From: Pseudomonadota bacterium
GTDB taxonomy: Bacteria; Pseudomonadota; Alphaproteobacteria; Azospirillales; Azospirillaceae
Reading direction: 5' to 3'
DNA: 64,000 bases
Assembly: GCA_023423695.1 (NCBI GenBank)
Contig: JAFAFA010000093.1
Location: 1-64,000, forward strand
The notes beneath the pieces were generated by a model that did not search any database, had not been told where the DNA came from, and saw only the letters and a program-made list of their open reading frames with translations. Both the position numbers and the translations under genes were made by a program. Below, in pieces: positions 42,735-51,668 of the stretch (within the stretch, counting starts at the first letter, position 1; the number at the start of each line of letters is the position of its first letter).

Positions 42735-45527
42735 ATGAGCGACGCCGCCGTGACCGGTACCGTGATCGACCTGAGCAAGCGTGACGTCCAAGCGCTTGAA
42801 TTCAATGAGGTGATCCAGCAAGGTGCTATGCGACGGCTGGCGGCGCTGCTGGCCAAGCGTGTGCGGTCGGCCGGTGCCCCGGCGGCTAACGATGCCCCGG
42901 TCGAGGTCGAGGATGACGGCTCACCCCTCTTCCTTGATCGTCGGCACGGCACCATCCTGATCCACGGCGGGCGCGGCAGCGGCAAGACGACGTTCATCCG
43001 CAACGCCTTTCACCTGATTCGAAGGGGCGGAGAGCCGTTCAAGGAATTGAAGGATTCGGTCTCCATTCTGGGCGTGGTCGACCCGACGCTGATCGAGAGT
43101 AAGGAACACATCTTCATCATCGTGGTGAACAAGCTTCGCCATGCCGTCGAGCGGGTGAAGAAGGAAAAGGGAGACCAAGGAGCCAACGGCGCGATCAGCT
43201 TCAAGGACTGGAAGGAATCGCTGAAGGAGATGGCGCAGGGCCTGACCCTGCTGGACAACATCGGACCGGAACGGATGATGGGTGACGGCTGGGAAGACCC
43301 CCACTACGTCACCGACAAGGGGCTGGAAAAGGCACAGGCCGGCAGCAAGCTCGAACAGAATTTCCACGCCTTCGTGCGCAAGAGCCTCGCCTTCATCGGC
43401 AAGAAGGCCTTCGCACTCGCGCTGGACGACATCGACACCAATTTCCAGCGCGGCTGGCCGGTGCTGGAGGTGCTGCGGCGTTACCTGACGTCGCCGCACT
43501 TCATCGTCATAATGTCTGGTGACATGGACCTCTATGCCATGCTGGTGCGGGGGCACAACTGGACGAACTTCAAGAAAAAACACCTGCGCTATGACCAGGG
43601 GCAGAAAAGCTCTGTTGAGGCCATGGTCGGCCATCTGCAGAGCCAGTATTTGCTGAAGCTTCTGCCACCGCAGAACCGCATCGGGCTGAAGCCGCTGAAC
43701 CAGTTGGACCGATCCCGCATCGAGGTGCGGGGTCAACGGGACGAGAAGGGAGCCAGCCTGGACGACTTCCTCGGCGCCGCTGTCCGGGATGGACTGGGCC
43801 TGCGCGGGGACATGGAAGACGACATCGTCGCGTTGTTCCTGCGGCAACCCCTGCGCACGGTCATGCAGTTGATGATGCTGCATGCCGACCATGACGAGGA
43901 GTACGGGATCGCCCAGCAACTGGCCCCCGTCTTCACCGAAGTGATGCTGCGCTACAACCTGTCGCCCGACGAGTTGCAGGAAGCGTCGGGCGCGCAGTTC
44001 CTTGTGCGCCTCGTGCGGTTCCTGACCGAGAACAAGCTATGGTCCACCGGGCATGCGCTACGCCCCGACCACCAGTCGGACGAACTGAACCAGACGCTGC
44101 TGGTGCTCGCCGTCCAGCTTAACAGCCTGATCAAGGCCCACCCGCACCTTGCCATCGCCTACATGATCCAGATCGCCCTGGCGCGCGAGGTTCTGGTAGC
44201 GCGGCTGCCCAGTCTGTCACAGAATCCGGAAGAGTTTATCGGTTACATCGAAGCCGACCGGCACCGCACGCTCACGGGGATGGCGGGACGCCTGGTGGCG
44301 GTTATTGGTGCCGCGGAGACCAACGCCGGTTCACGGTTGGGCATCGTTCAGGTGCGCAAGCGAGCTGGCCGCCGCAGTCGGGAAATCGTGGAGCAGATGT
44401 ATGGCGTCATTCCTGACATTCACGGTTCCAAAGCGAGCGAAGGATACTTGGGAAAATTTTCTCAGGTTGTGATGGATGCGCTCCGAAGAAAAGATATTTC
44501 CAGGCCTTCCATGCTCGGAAATTACTACAACACAGTAGAGAGCCTTGTCGATAATTTGCCGTCTCGTCTAATGCAGGATCTGGCGGCTCTGCCCGTTTGC
44601 CGGGTTCTGACGCCATCAGGCACGCGCCCGACCTTCCTGTCGGTCTACCGACTGGTGGGTGTGGTTGGCCGACTTCTTGAGCCGGAAATGGGCCGGGACG
44701 CCAGCGCTGTGCAGAGCCTGCTCTCCGCCGAAGGCCTGATTCGGGATTATCCCATCCCGCCTTGGCTGGCCGGCGACAGGCCAGTGGTGCCGTCGGCTGG
44801 AAGGACGTCGGAAGAGGTGGAATCCGAGGAAGACGACGAGGGCGTGGAAGAGGACGTTGAGGCCTACGTCCTTCAGCGGGAACCGGCCGTCATTGAGGCT
44901 CTTCGCAAATGGTCGTCGGAGAGTGCGCCTGCCGATGCCGTTCTGCCACCGGCCGTCCTGGCCCGCGTGATGACCCGCTTCTTCTACGCGCTTGCCGCAA
45001 TCGATGACGCAATCGGGCCGCGCGAGCGGTTCCTCGGCCACTTGCTGCACCGGCAGATCGTCGCCTTCTTCAACGCTCTCCTGGTGGAGGAGGCGGTGTT
45101 CCGCTCCGCATCGGCGAGCATCGACCTGAGGAATGCGATCACCAAGGATGAAGTCTTCCTCTCCAATCTCCGCCAGTTTCCCAAACCGCAGAACGCCAAA
45201 AAGAACACCAGCGTACCTTTGGCGGCAGCCGATCTGAACACCAAATCCTTCGAAGCGGTCCCATTCTTCAGCAGAGTGTTTTCTTGCCCGCTGTGGGCGG
45301 CCTATCTGGACCCCCGTTCCGATGTTTTCGGTGCGCACATGTCGGTCGGGGGACACAAGGCGACGGACGGGTCGCAATGGATCGCGAAGGTGAACTATAG
45401 GGTTGCACAAGCCAAGGACACCGTCACCTTCGACAACCTCTACGACGTCTTCAACTCCGTGAGCGTGCTCGGCGTCGATGCCCGCCCGGCCGCGCAGCGC
45501 AAGGGTGGCGCGGGCGAAGGCAAATGA
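42735..45527 (+). CDS. rdrA: RADAR component RdrA, AAA+ ATPase
   Basis: 930 aa. Walker A HGGRGSGKTTF at 77-87, Walker B FALALDDIDTN at about 225-235, HFIVIMSGDMDLY sensor region; the long helical C-terminal half has an acidic stretch (EEVESEEDDEGVEEDVEA). The size and the immediately following large adenosine deaminase gene match RADAR, in which RdrA forms a ring ATPase that senses phage infection and associates with the RdrB shell. The stop overlaps the rdrB start (ATGA). Preceded by about 200 non-coding bases carrying palindromes. Confidence 0.88.
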   Translation: MSDAAVTGTVIDLSKRDVQALEFNEVIQQGAMRRLAALLAKRVRSAGAPAANDAPVEVEDDGSPLFLDRRHGTILIHGGRGSGKTTFIRNAFHLIRRGGEPFKELKDSVSILGVVDPTLIESKEHIFIIVVNKLRHAVERVKKEKGDQGANGAISFKDWKESLKEMAQGLTLLDNIGPERMMGDGWEDPHYVTDKGLEKAQAGSKLEQNFHAFVRKSLAFIGKKAFALALDDIDTNFQRGWPVLEVLRRYLTSPHFIVIMSGDMDLYAMLVRGHNWTNFKKKHLRYDQGQKSSVEAMVGHLQSQYLLKLLPPQNRIGLKPLNQLDRSRIEVRGQRDEKGASLDDFLGAAVRDGLGLRGDMEDDIVALFLRQPLRTVMQLMMLHADHDEEYGIAQQLAPVFTEVMLRYNLSPDELQEASGAQFLVRLVRFLTENKLWSTGHALRPDHQSDELNQTLLVLAVQLNSLIKAHPHLAIAYMIQIALAREVLVARLPSLSQNPEEFIGYIEADRHRTLTGMAGRLVAVIGAAETNAGSRLGIVQVRKRAGRRSREIVEQMYGVIPDIHGSKASEGYLGKFSQVVMDALRRKDISRPSMLGNYYNTVESLVDNLPSRLMQDLAALPVCRVLTPSGTRPTFLSVYRLVGVVGRLLEPEMGRDASAVQSLLSAEGLIRDYPIPPWLAGDRPVVPSAGRTSEEVESEEDDEGVEEDVEAYVLQREPAVIEALRKWSSESAPADAVLPPAVLARVMTRFFYALAAIDDAIGPRERFLGHLLHRQIVAFFNALLVEEAVFRSASASIDLRNAITKDEVFLSNLRQFPKPQNAKKNTSVPLAAADLNTKSFEAVPFFSRVFSCPLWAAYLDPRSDVFGAHMSVGGHKATDGSQWIAKVNYRVAQAKDTVTFDNLYDVFNSVSVLGVDARPAAQRKGGAGEGK

Positions 45528-47995
45528 GCACGGAGATCCTGCGTCAGGTCCTGAGTGACGGGGAGGTGCTGCGCGGGTATCGGGCGGGGCGGACTCCGTC
45601 TCCCGAAGATCTGCTGCGGCGCGCCTTCGTGGTCGAACGCGGCAGCAACACCGACCTGCCGGATCACGTCTATCGCAACTGGCGCCGGCACCGGCTGGGC
45701 TCCGTCACGGATATCCGTCGTTTGGTGATGCGGGTCTTGGAGTACTACAGCGACCACTACTTACAGTTCCGGGGCGATCGGCTGCATGTGAACTTCGACC
45801 GTTTCGGCGCCTGGCAGGACGAGGTGACGAGGCTGTCGCCTCTGCCGTTCATCGCCCATGCCCTGTGGCGCCGCTTCGGCGCGCCGGACGGCTTCGGAGT
45901 CGGCGCGCTGGAGGACTACGCACGAGCACGCCTCGGGCGATTCCGCTATACGGCGCTGCTCACGCCGCACGCCCAGCCGGTCGACGACCTGATCAGGCGG
46001 GACGGGCTGTACGAAACGCACATGCACCTGAACGGATCGACGGAACTCGATACGATCTGGCAAACGGCACTGCGGGATCCGGCCGGCTTCTCCCGGGAGT
46101 TGCTGGAAGCTCTTTCCCCCTGGCACCCCACCGACCGGGAAATGCTGTACGAACTCTACGAGCAGGTTGAACCGGGGCTGCATCCCACCGAGGTCGCCAT
46201 CCGGATCGAACGAGCGCGCCGTTTGCGTATGGCGATGGTGCGCCGCCTGTTCTATGCCCGGGAAGAGGATGGCGGCCACTGGCCGGTCGAGCGGCTGATG
46301 AGTGACGATGAGCGGCCGGCGTTCGAACGCCGTATGGGGAACGGTCACCCCCTGACCGAGCTGACGGGGCTGAGAGGGACAAGCCCGCTGCAAACCGAGT
46401 TGCTGTTCCTGATCGCGGTCATCGACTCCATCGAGCGTTCACCGGGTGAAGACTGGCTGGCAATGGCGTTGCACGCCTATCTTCTGGTGCTCAACGCGAC
46501 CGTGCTGCCGCTTACGGTCCAGCAGGTTGCGCAGAAGGGGTTCGACCAGTTCCAGAAGTTCACCTTCACCAACGTCCGTTCGAAGGACGAGAAGGAGTAC
46601 GAGAATCGGTTCCACCAGCTGTGCAGCGACGCTCCCGGTGACATCGCGCTGCTGGAAGGGCGGTTCTCGCCACCGGACCGTTACGACAAGGCGGAGCGCC
46701 TGTTCGTCAGCATTCTGCAGGGCTATGTCGCCTATCGCCGCGCGGTTTTCGGCGATGACAGTGGCCCACAGCGCGTGACCCTGGCCACCCTTCCAGGCGA
46801 TGTCGAATCGGTGGGTGGCAGCAGCCGGCCGATTCTGCGCCTCGTCGCCCACTTCATCAAGCGCGACGACCTGACCCACCCTGGGCCCTCGCCGGCTTGC
46901 CGGTTCTACGGCTTGCGCCAGGACATCTTCCGCCGCTGGCTCCTGTTGCGGCGAATCCGCAACGAGCGGACATTGATCCGTCACTTCGTCACCGGAATCG
47001 ACGCCGCGGCAAACGAGATTCACACGCCGCCGGAGGTGTTCGCGCCGCTGTTCCGCGCCGCGCGCCGCGCGGGCTTCGTCCATTTCACCTACCATGTGGG
47101 CGAAGATTTCGAGCACCTGCTTGGCGGCATGCGGGCGATTCAGGAGGCGATGGATTTCCTCGAACTGCGTGACGGCAACCGGATGGGACACGCCACGGCC
47201 ATCGGTATCGATCCGGAACTGTGGCTGGAGCGGATGCCGCCGCGCCTGTCTCTGCGCTTGGGCGACCATCTCGACAACCTGCTCTTTGCCTACGGCATGC
47301 TGATGCAGCGGGGCGACGGGAAGCTCCTGCCGCAGCTGGCCGACGAGATCGGCGGTCTTGCTTGGCGGGTCTACCGAGACCGGGTCGATCTCAACCTGCT
47401 GCTCAGCGCTTGGCGCCTGCGTCACCTCGATCCGCTGCAACTCGATACACTGCGCCGTGGCGGACCGGAGCCCCTGCCCGACGACGCGGTTGCGGAACTC
47501 GAACTGCTTCGGGACAAGTGGCGGGAGAACGAACCGGCTCTACTGCTGTTCGCCAACTACCATGCCCAGGAGACGGTGCGGCGCGCTCGCGACGAGTTCG
47601 TTGAGGTGGAGACCGGTTTCATCCCAGCCGTCGATCTTCGCTGGATGCAGGATCGCATCCTTGCGGATGTGGTGCGGCGGCGCGTGGTGTTGGAGACCTT
47701 GCCCACCAGCAACGTCCGGATTTCGTTCTATCGTCATCACGGCGAGCATCACGTCCTCCGATGGGTAGGGCTGGACTCCAAGGGTCCGAGCGGTCCGCGG
47801 CCATCCGTAAGTGTCGGCAGTGACGACCCCGGCATCTTCGCGTGCAGCCTCCGCGGTGAGTACATGCACCTCTTCCGTGAGTTCCGTGAAAAGACCAACG
47901 AGCCGGATGCCATGCGTCTCATTCGTGAGCTCAACGAGACCGGGCGCCTGTATAGTTTCGATGACCGGCTGGCATCGGCGGAGGGGCCGCATTGA
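45524..47995 (+). CDS. rdrB: RADAR component RdrB, giant adenosine deaminase
   Basis: 823 aa, far longer than housekeeping adenosine deaminases (about 340 aa) but normal for RdrB. Deaminase motifs in order: zinc site H166/H168 in ETHMHLNGS; TYHVGEDFEHLLGG near 522; NRMGHATAIG near 549; LPTSNVRI near 725; VGSDDPGIF near 763. All metal and catalytic residues appear intact. RdrB assembles into a large cage that deaminates adenosine in RNA or ATP pools, causing growth arrest during infection. Translationally coupled to rdrA by a four-base overlap. The usual optional membrane subunits (rdrC/rdrD) were not found. Confidence 0.92.
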   Translation: MSTEILRQVLSDGEVLRGYRAGRTPSPEDLLRRAFVVERGSNTDLPDHVYRNWRRHRLGSVTDIRRLVMRVLEYYSDHYLQFRGDRLHVNFDRFGAWQDEVTRLSPLPFIAHALWRRFGAPDGFGVGALEDYARARLGRFRYTALLTPHAQPVDDLIRRDGLYETHMHLNGSTELDTIWQTALRDPAGFSRELLEALSPWHPTDREMLYELYEQVEPGLHPTEVAIRIERARRLRMAMVRRLFYAREEDGGHWPVERLMSDDERPAFERRMGNGHPLTELTGLRGTSPLQTELLFLIAVIDSIERSPGEDWLAMALHAYLLVLNATVLPLTVQQVAQKGFDQFQKFTFTNVRSKDEKEYENRFHQLCSDAPGDIALLEGRFSPPDRYDKAERLFVSILQGYVAYRRAVFGDDSGPQRVTLATLPGDVESVGGSSRPILRLVAHFIKRDDLTHPGPSPACRFYGLRQDIFRRWLLLRRIRNERTLIRHFVTGIDAAANEIHTPPEVFAPLFRAARRAGFVHFTYHVGEDFEHLLGGMRAIQEAMDFLELRDGNRMGHATAIGIDPELWLERMPPRLSLRLGDHLDNLLFAYGMLMQRGDGKLLPQLADEIGGLAWRVYRDRVDLNLLLSAWRLRHLDPLQLDTLRRGGPEPLPDDAVAELELLRDKWRENEPALLLFANYHAQETVRRARDEFVEVETGFIPAVDLRWMQDRILADVVRRRVVLETLPTSNVRISFYRHHGEHHVLRWVGLDSKGPSGPRPSVSVGSDDPGIFACSLRGEYMHLFREFREKTNEPDAMRLIRELNETGRLYSFDDRLASAEGPH

Positions 47996-48169
47996 TATGC
48001 ACGCGTATCGAGACGGTTCCATACGCCGAAGAACCCTAATTCACGCCCCTCGGGTGAGGGCACACCCGCATGGGGAGCGAATTCAAGCGGCATTTGATGT
48101 TCGGTGGTTGCGTCGACGGCCAAGGTCACGTTAGCTTTTTGCCCGTTCATCACCGAGCGGGACGACTCC

Positions 48170-48895
48170 ATGCTGGATGCTGCCGAAATCCGCAGCTTGC
48201 ATCTCCATTCCCTAGACAGTCTGCTGGCCGATCTGGTCAGCGGCCACCCGGTCGGGATGGATGCGGACGGACGGCACCGCTTCGCCCTGGAGTCGGACGA
48301 GGCGCGCGCCCTGCTCGACTGGTATCGGAAGAACCGCCCGGCATGGTCGAAGCCGGTCGCCAGCGAACTGCTGCCGCTCCTGATGACTGCGGCGGCGCAG
48401 GCCCCGCCGGAGCTGACGGCCGCCCCGGCCACCTCCTCCACGCCGCGCAACTTTGCGCCCGTGCGGGTCGAGATCGTCCGCTTCGGCGGCGTGCAGGAAT
48501 ATGATCTTGCCCCGATTGGGTGGCTCTTGCGCACTTTGCGTGGATCTTCGTCGAAGCCTCGGACATTTCTCCGCGGCAACTGCGCCGAGGCGGTGGTTCT
48601 TTGGTCAAAATTCGTCTGTACGGATGGGCTGACGGCTGGATTTCTCACTGCTTCCACGCAAAGTGCGCAAGAGCTACCCAACCGGGGCAAGATCAGTGGT
48701 CTCATCACTCTAACCATGCACGGGGCCAAGAACCGTGAATTCGACGGGGTGATTGTCCTGTGGCCATACGCAGTTGCTGGTGGTGCTGAGCAAAAGCGGC
48801 GCCTCCTCTACAACGCCGTCACGCGCGCCAAGCACTGGTGCTTGGTTCTGGTCGAGGGGGAGCGTCTCCTCCAGCAAGCGCCCTTTGTCGCGTGA
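48170..48895 (+). pseudogene. Chimeric ORF: ATPase-like N-terminus, MITE, UvrD-helicase C-terminus
   Basis: 241 codons in one open frame, but from three sources. Codons 1-110 (LDAAEIRSLHLHSLDSLLAD, then PVRVEIVRFGGVQEYD) look like the start of a protein leading into a RecF/SMC-type ATPase, where RFGGxxxYD often opens the ATPase domain. Codons 111-175 are the palindromic element at 48502-48695. The last 65 codons (LITLTMHGAKNREFDGVIVL, LYNAVTRAKHWCLVLV) are the end of an SF1A UvrD/Rep-type helicase. No P-loop survives. It is most likely the scar of a deleted ATPase-helicase gene pair downstream of RADAR. Confidence 0.6.
48502..48695. mobile_element. 194-bp MITE-like element with 43-base inverted repeats
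   Basis: Arms 48502-48544 and 48653-48695 are inverted repeats identical at 41 of 43 positions (outer end TGATCTTGCCCCG, inner end ACTTTGCGTGGA), around a 108-base centre with no gene. This is the form of a non-autonomous transposon derivative. No target duplication is evident, and no transposase in this window has matching ends. Confidence 0.75.
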
Positions 48896-49206
48896 GCGGC
48901 GCAACTGGCACAGTTTCCAACCGGTGGCTAGCAACGGAGCAACAATATGCGTCTAGTGGGTTGAGCCAGACAAATCGCTATGTATGTTGAACGATATGAT
49001 CCGTTAGATGCGATCCACTACGTAGGCCATTACCACTGCGTCCATGCCCATGCTGGGCTCACAACTCCATGGACCCACGAGTAGCTGACTTTTTCCGTCG
49101 ACGATACCGCTGAGCCGGAAATATCATGCACACCTTGGCAACCCCCTGTTGGTCTTCTACCATTCGGCCATCCTTAGCCTTTGCAGTCCGACCTTTGGGG
49201 GAATGT
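48896..49206. other. 310-base gap without a recognised feature
   Basis: Lower GC than the flanking genes. The downstream gene's frame is open from 49126, but its signal peptide starts at 49207. No RNA or repeat recognised; it probably holds the promoter of the LprI-like gene. Confidence 0.4.
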
Positions 49207-50361
49207 ATGCAGCTTAGCAATCCTGTGGATCACCTGTCAGCGATCCTTCTTGCCGCGGGGTTGATGGCCCTTGTCCACGCACCGCAGGCATATGCCGCAG
49301 GATTTGACTGTTCGAAGGCTTCATCTGCGATTGAGAAGGCCATCTGCGCCGATCCAGGGCTTTCCACGCTCGATGGCGAGTTGTCGGCCGTCTACTCCAA
49401 GGCCCTCGCATCCGCTCCCGACAGGGAAGCCTTGAAGGGTGAGCAGCGGCAGTGGTTGACCCAAATCCGCAACAAGTGCCTGGACAACCAGTGCCTTGCA
49501 GAGGTTTACCGCAAGAGGATCGCCGAAATCGCCGGACTTGGATCCGCCCCCGTCACAGCCGCGCCTACTGCCCCCTTGGCCTCAATATCCGCCGAAATCT
49601 CCGCGATTTCGGTCGCCGCCGCTCCGGTGGATGAGCGTGTGGCCGAAGCCCATCAGGAAGCCGCTCCCGTTGCCGTTCACCCTGCCCCGCTTCCCTCTGC
49701 CCTTGTCGTGGGGGCCCCTGCCGCAATACCCGCGTATCAGGCGCCCGTACCAACGGTCGCAGACCCTCAGTTCTCCGGGACGGGGGAGACCGTCTCTGTC
49801 CAAGGCGAGGGCCTGACCAGTCTGCAAAAAAAACTCATCGGAGCAATTCTCCTGCTAAATGCTGTCGTCTCTGTGTTCCTACACAGGAAGGGCTCTCTGA
49901 CGATCTATTCGGATTACACCGACGCTACCTTCACCAGCCTTGTCCCCTTGGCCGCTCTAGCATTCTACTTTGGTGCCAAGTTCTTCGAGGCCCCTGAGCA
50001 GATCTCCATAGTCGCCGCCACGTGTGTGCTTGCTCTTATGCTCCTGTTCGTTGTCAAGGCGACGTTCCAGCAGAACCGGAATATCCTGATGGCTATTGTC
50101 GCCCTAACGGCCAAGCTGACCATCATCGTCGCATACTACGCAGCCATGGTCTTCCTGCTCTTCGGCAGCGGTTCCGCTCGGCGTAAGGGCGAGCGCCGCG
50201 ATTCCTTTGAGGCCCGCCAGCGCCGGGAGGCCCGCCAGAACCAAGCGATAATGGCGGCCCTCACCGCTGCCTTTGTATCTCTTACTGCATGGATCTGCCG
50301 GGAAGAGGAATTCACGTCATTGGGTGACTATGTCTCGTTCCGGAGGACGGCCAACGCCTGA
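49207..50361 (+). CDS. LprI-like N-terminal domain protein with C-terminal membrane helices
   Basis: 384 aa. Signal-peptide-like start (ILLAAGLMALVHAPQAYAA, cleavage near residue 31), then a DUF1311/LprI domain with its conserved cysteines: FDCSKASSAIEKAICADPGLS, LDGELSAVYSKAL, LKGEQRQWLTQIRNKCLDNQC. A Pro/Ala-rich linker follows (about 120-205), then four hydrophobic helices (KLIGAILLLNAVVSVFL, LVPLAALAFYFGAKFF, ISIVAATCVLALMLLFV, LTIIVAYYAAMVFLLF) and a basic tail. LprI domains inhibit lysozyme in some bacteria; here the domain would face the periplasm. Ribosome site GGGGGA. Its link to the defense genes is unclear. Confidence 0.78.
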   Translation: MQLSNPVDHLSAILLAAGLMALVHAPQAYAAGFDCSKASSAIEKAICADPGLSTLDGELSAVYSKALASAPDREALKGEQRQWLTQIRNKCLDNQCLAEVYRKRIAEIAGLGSAPVTAAPTAPLASISAEISAISVAAAPVDERVAEAHQEAAPVAVHPAPLPSALVVGAPAAIPAYQAPVPTVADPQFSGTGETVSVQGEGLTSLQKKLIGAILLLNAVVSVFLHRKGSLTIYSDYTDATFTSLVPLAALAFYFGAKFFEAPEQISIVAATCVLALMLLFVVKATFQQNRNILMAIVALTAKLTIIVAYYAAMVFLLFGSGSARRKGERRDSFEARQRREARQNQAIMAALTAAFVSLTAWICREEEFTSLGDYVSFRRTANA

Positions 50362-50386
50362 TCATAATCAGTTGGCGAGCGGCCAA

Positions 50387-50638
50387 CTAGCGTCGATGCG
50401 CCGTCGTCCAGGCCCGCTGCCCGGTGAAGATACGGTTGTGGCGCAGCAAGAAGCCCTGAAGTTGCTGCCGCGCTCGGCGCGCCGCTTGCGTGGCCGCGGC
50501 GCGGGCACGCGCCAGATCGCGCATGGCCTCATGCGCTGCATCGGGCACCCAGACGGCGGTGCGTTCGCCGGCGCGATGCAGCCTGGCCAACGTGAGGGCA
50601 TCGCGCCAATCGGTTTTGACGTGATCACCGCTGCGCAC
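50387..50638 (-). pseudogene. IS110-family transposase fragment
   Basis: HVKTDWRDALTLARLHRAGE, RTAVWVPDAAHEAMRDLARA and RRARQQLQGFLLRHNRIF are the segment after the DEDD catalytic Asp region of IS110 transposases (KTDRRDAxxLARL). About 80 codons survive; both ends are lost. Confidence 0.82.
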
Positions 50639-50640
50639 AC

Positions 50641-51668
50641 TGCTCCATGGCTCGTCTCCTCTGTCTGAGGAAAGGCGCCGGCCTACCCGGCGGAACCTCG
50701 TCAGCGACAGAATGTGAGACGAGCCACCGTCAGCTCAGCCGGGGCAAGGGGTCTAGGCCATCAACGGCTTGCTCGGCGCCAGCCGGCGTTCTGCGCCTCC
50801 GCCTCGGAGCGAAACCACCGTTCGCCTTTCCTGATGTCAATTTGTGTGCGGTCGTAAAAGGCAGCACCGGGCACATGATAGATACGATCGCCTGAAGCGC
50901 TGGTGTTGCCCTTGATAAGGCACTCTCCATTAACCGGCACGGCGGACTAGGGCGCCGGCGGCTGTTCCTGTGTCCGTTCCGTCGCGGCAGGGGGCGACCC
51001 GCCGCGCTTGTCACGCCGGTAATCCCAAGGCACCTAGGGGAGTCGAACCCGTGTCGCTGTGAAAGGGCAAGGAGCGCAACGACATGGTCCGTCGGACGAC
51101 GGTCACACCACGGCGGGACCTCACGCAAATCCCCTTTCAACCATCGCCAATCGGACAGAGAATTCGGGTCAACGGACGCTGGTGTTGGACCAACGTTGGA
51201 CCAGACTTCAGCCGCCGAACGAAACGCCAATGGCGCGGAACACACCTTTTCCGAAAGACCTGGGCCATCCCGGTCCAATCTCCTCTGACCCAATCCTGCC
51301 ATAGGTCGGTCGAGCGGCGGCACGTCAATCCGCATGCCTCTGGTGCAAAGAGGGGATAGCTTTGCCTCATTGGACGAGGATTGTTGACGCGGTCGTCTTG
51401 AAAAAGGCTTTTAGGATCGCAGCGGCGCTGACGCCGGCGGCACCGCGCTGGCCGAGAACCTCCACACAATTATCACCACCCCCGGCACCACAGAGCGAGC
51501 GGTCGACACACCGTCATGATTTGAGCGGGCCGAGCGACGAGCGTGAGGCTCCCAAGTCGGCAGGTTGCAAGTCTGTAACAAAATAGCAAGTCCCACCCAT
51601 TGTTTACAATTGTTGGTGGTCTTGCTAAACCTTGCTCCTGTCTAACTCGATAGTGGTAATAGGGCATC
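50641..51668. other. 1-kb region without a convincing gene
   Basis: Open frames here give arginine/proline-rich, non-protein-like products on both strands. A tRNA-like T-arm is at 51028-51052 and a short direct repeat (TTGGACCA twice, about 51186-51203) lies nearby, so this may be an integration scar. The last 60 bases before 51669 probably carry the helicase promoter. Confidence 0.5.
51028..51052 (-). other. tRNA 3'-end-like T-arm, possible attachment-site remnant
   Basis: Minus strand reads ACGGGTTCGACTCCCCT followed by AGGTGCC, i.e. a T-stem with one mismatch, the TTCGACT loop and a seven-base acceptor strand. No D-arm or anticodon arm lies upstream and no CCA follows, so it is not a complete tRNA. 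Integrases often leave such 3' pieces at island borders. Confidence 0.3.

Noticed and set aside
39261..43919. Minus-strand frames opposite the NurA-like gene (392 codons) and rdrA (332 codons)
   Set aside because: No ribosome sites or domains; they overlap well-supported plus-strand genes completely.
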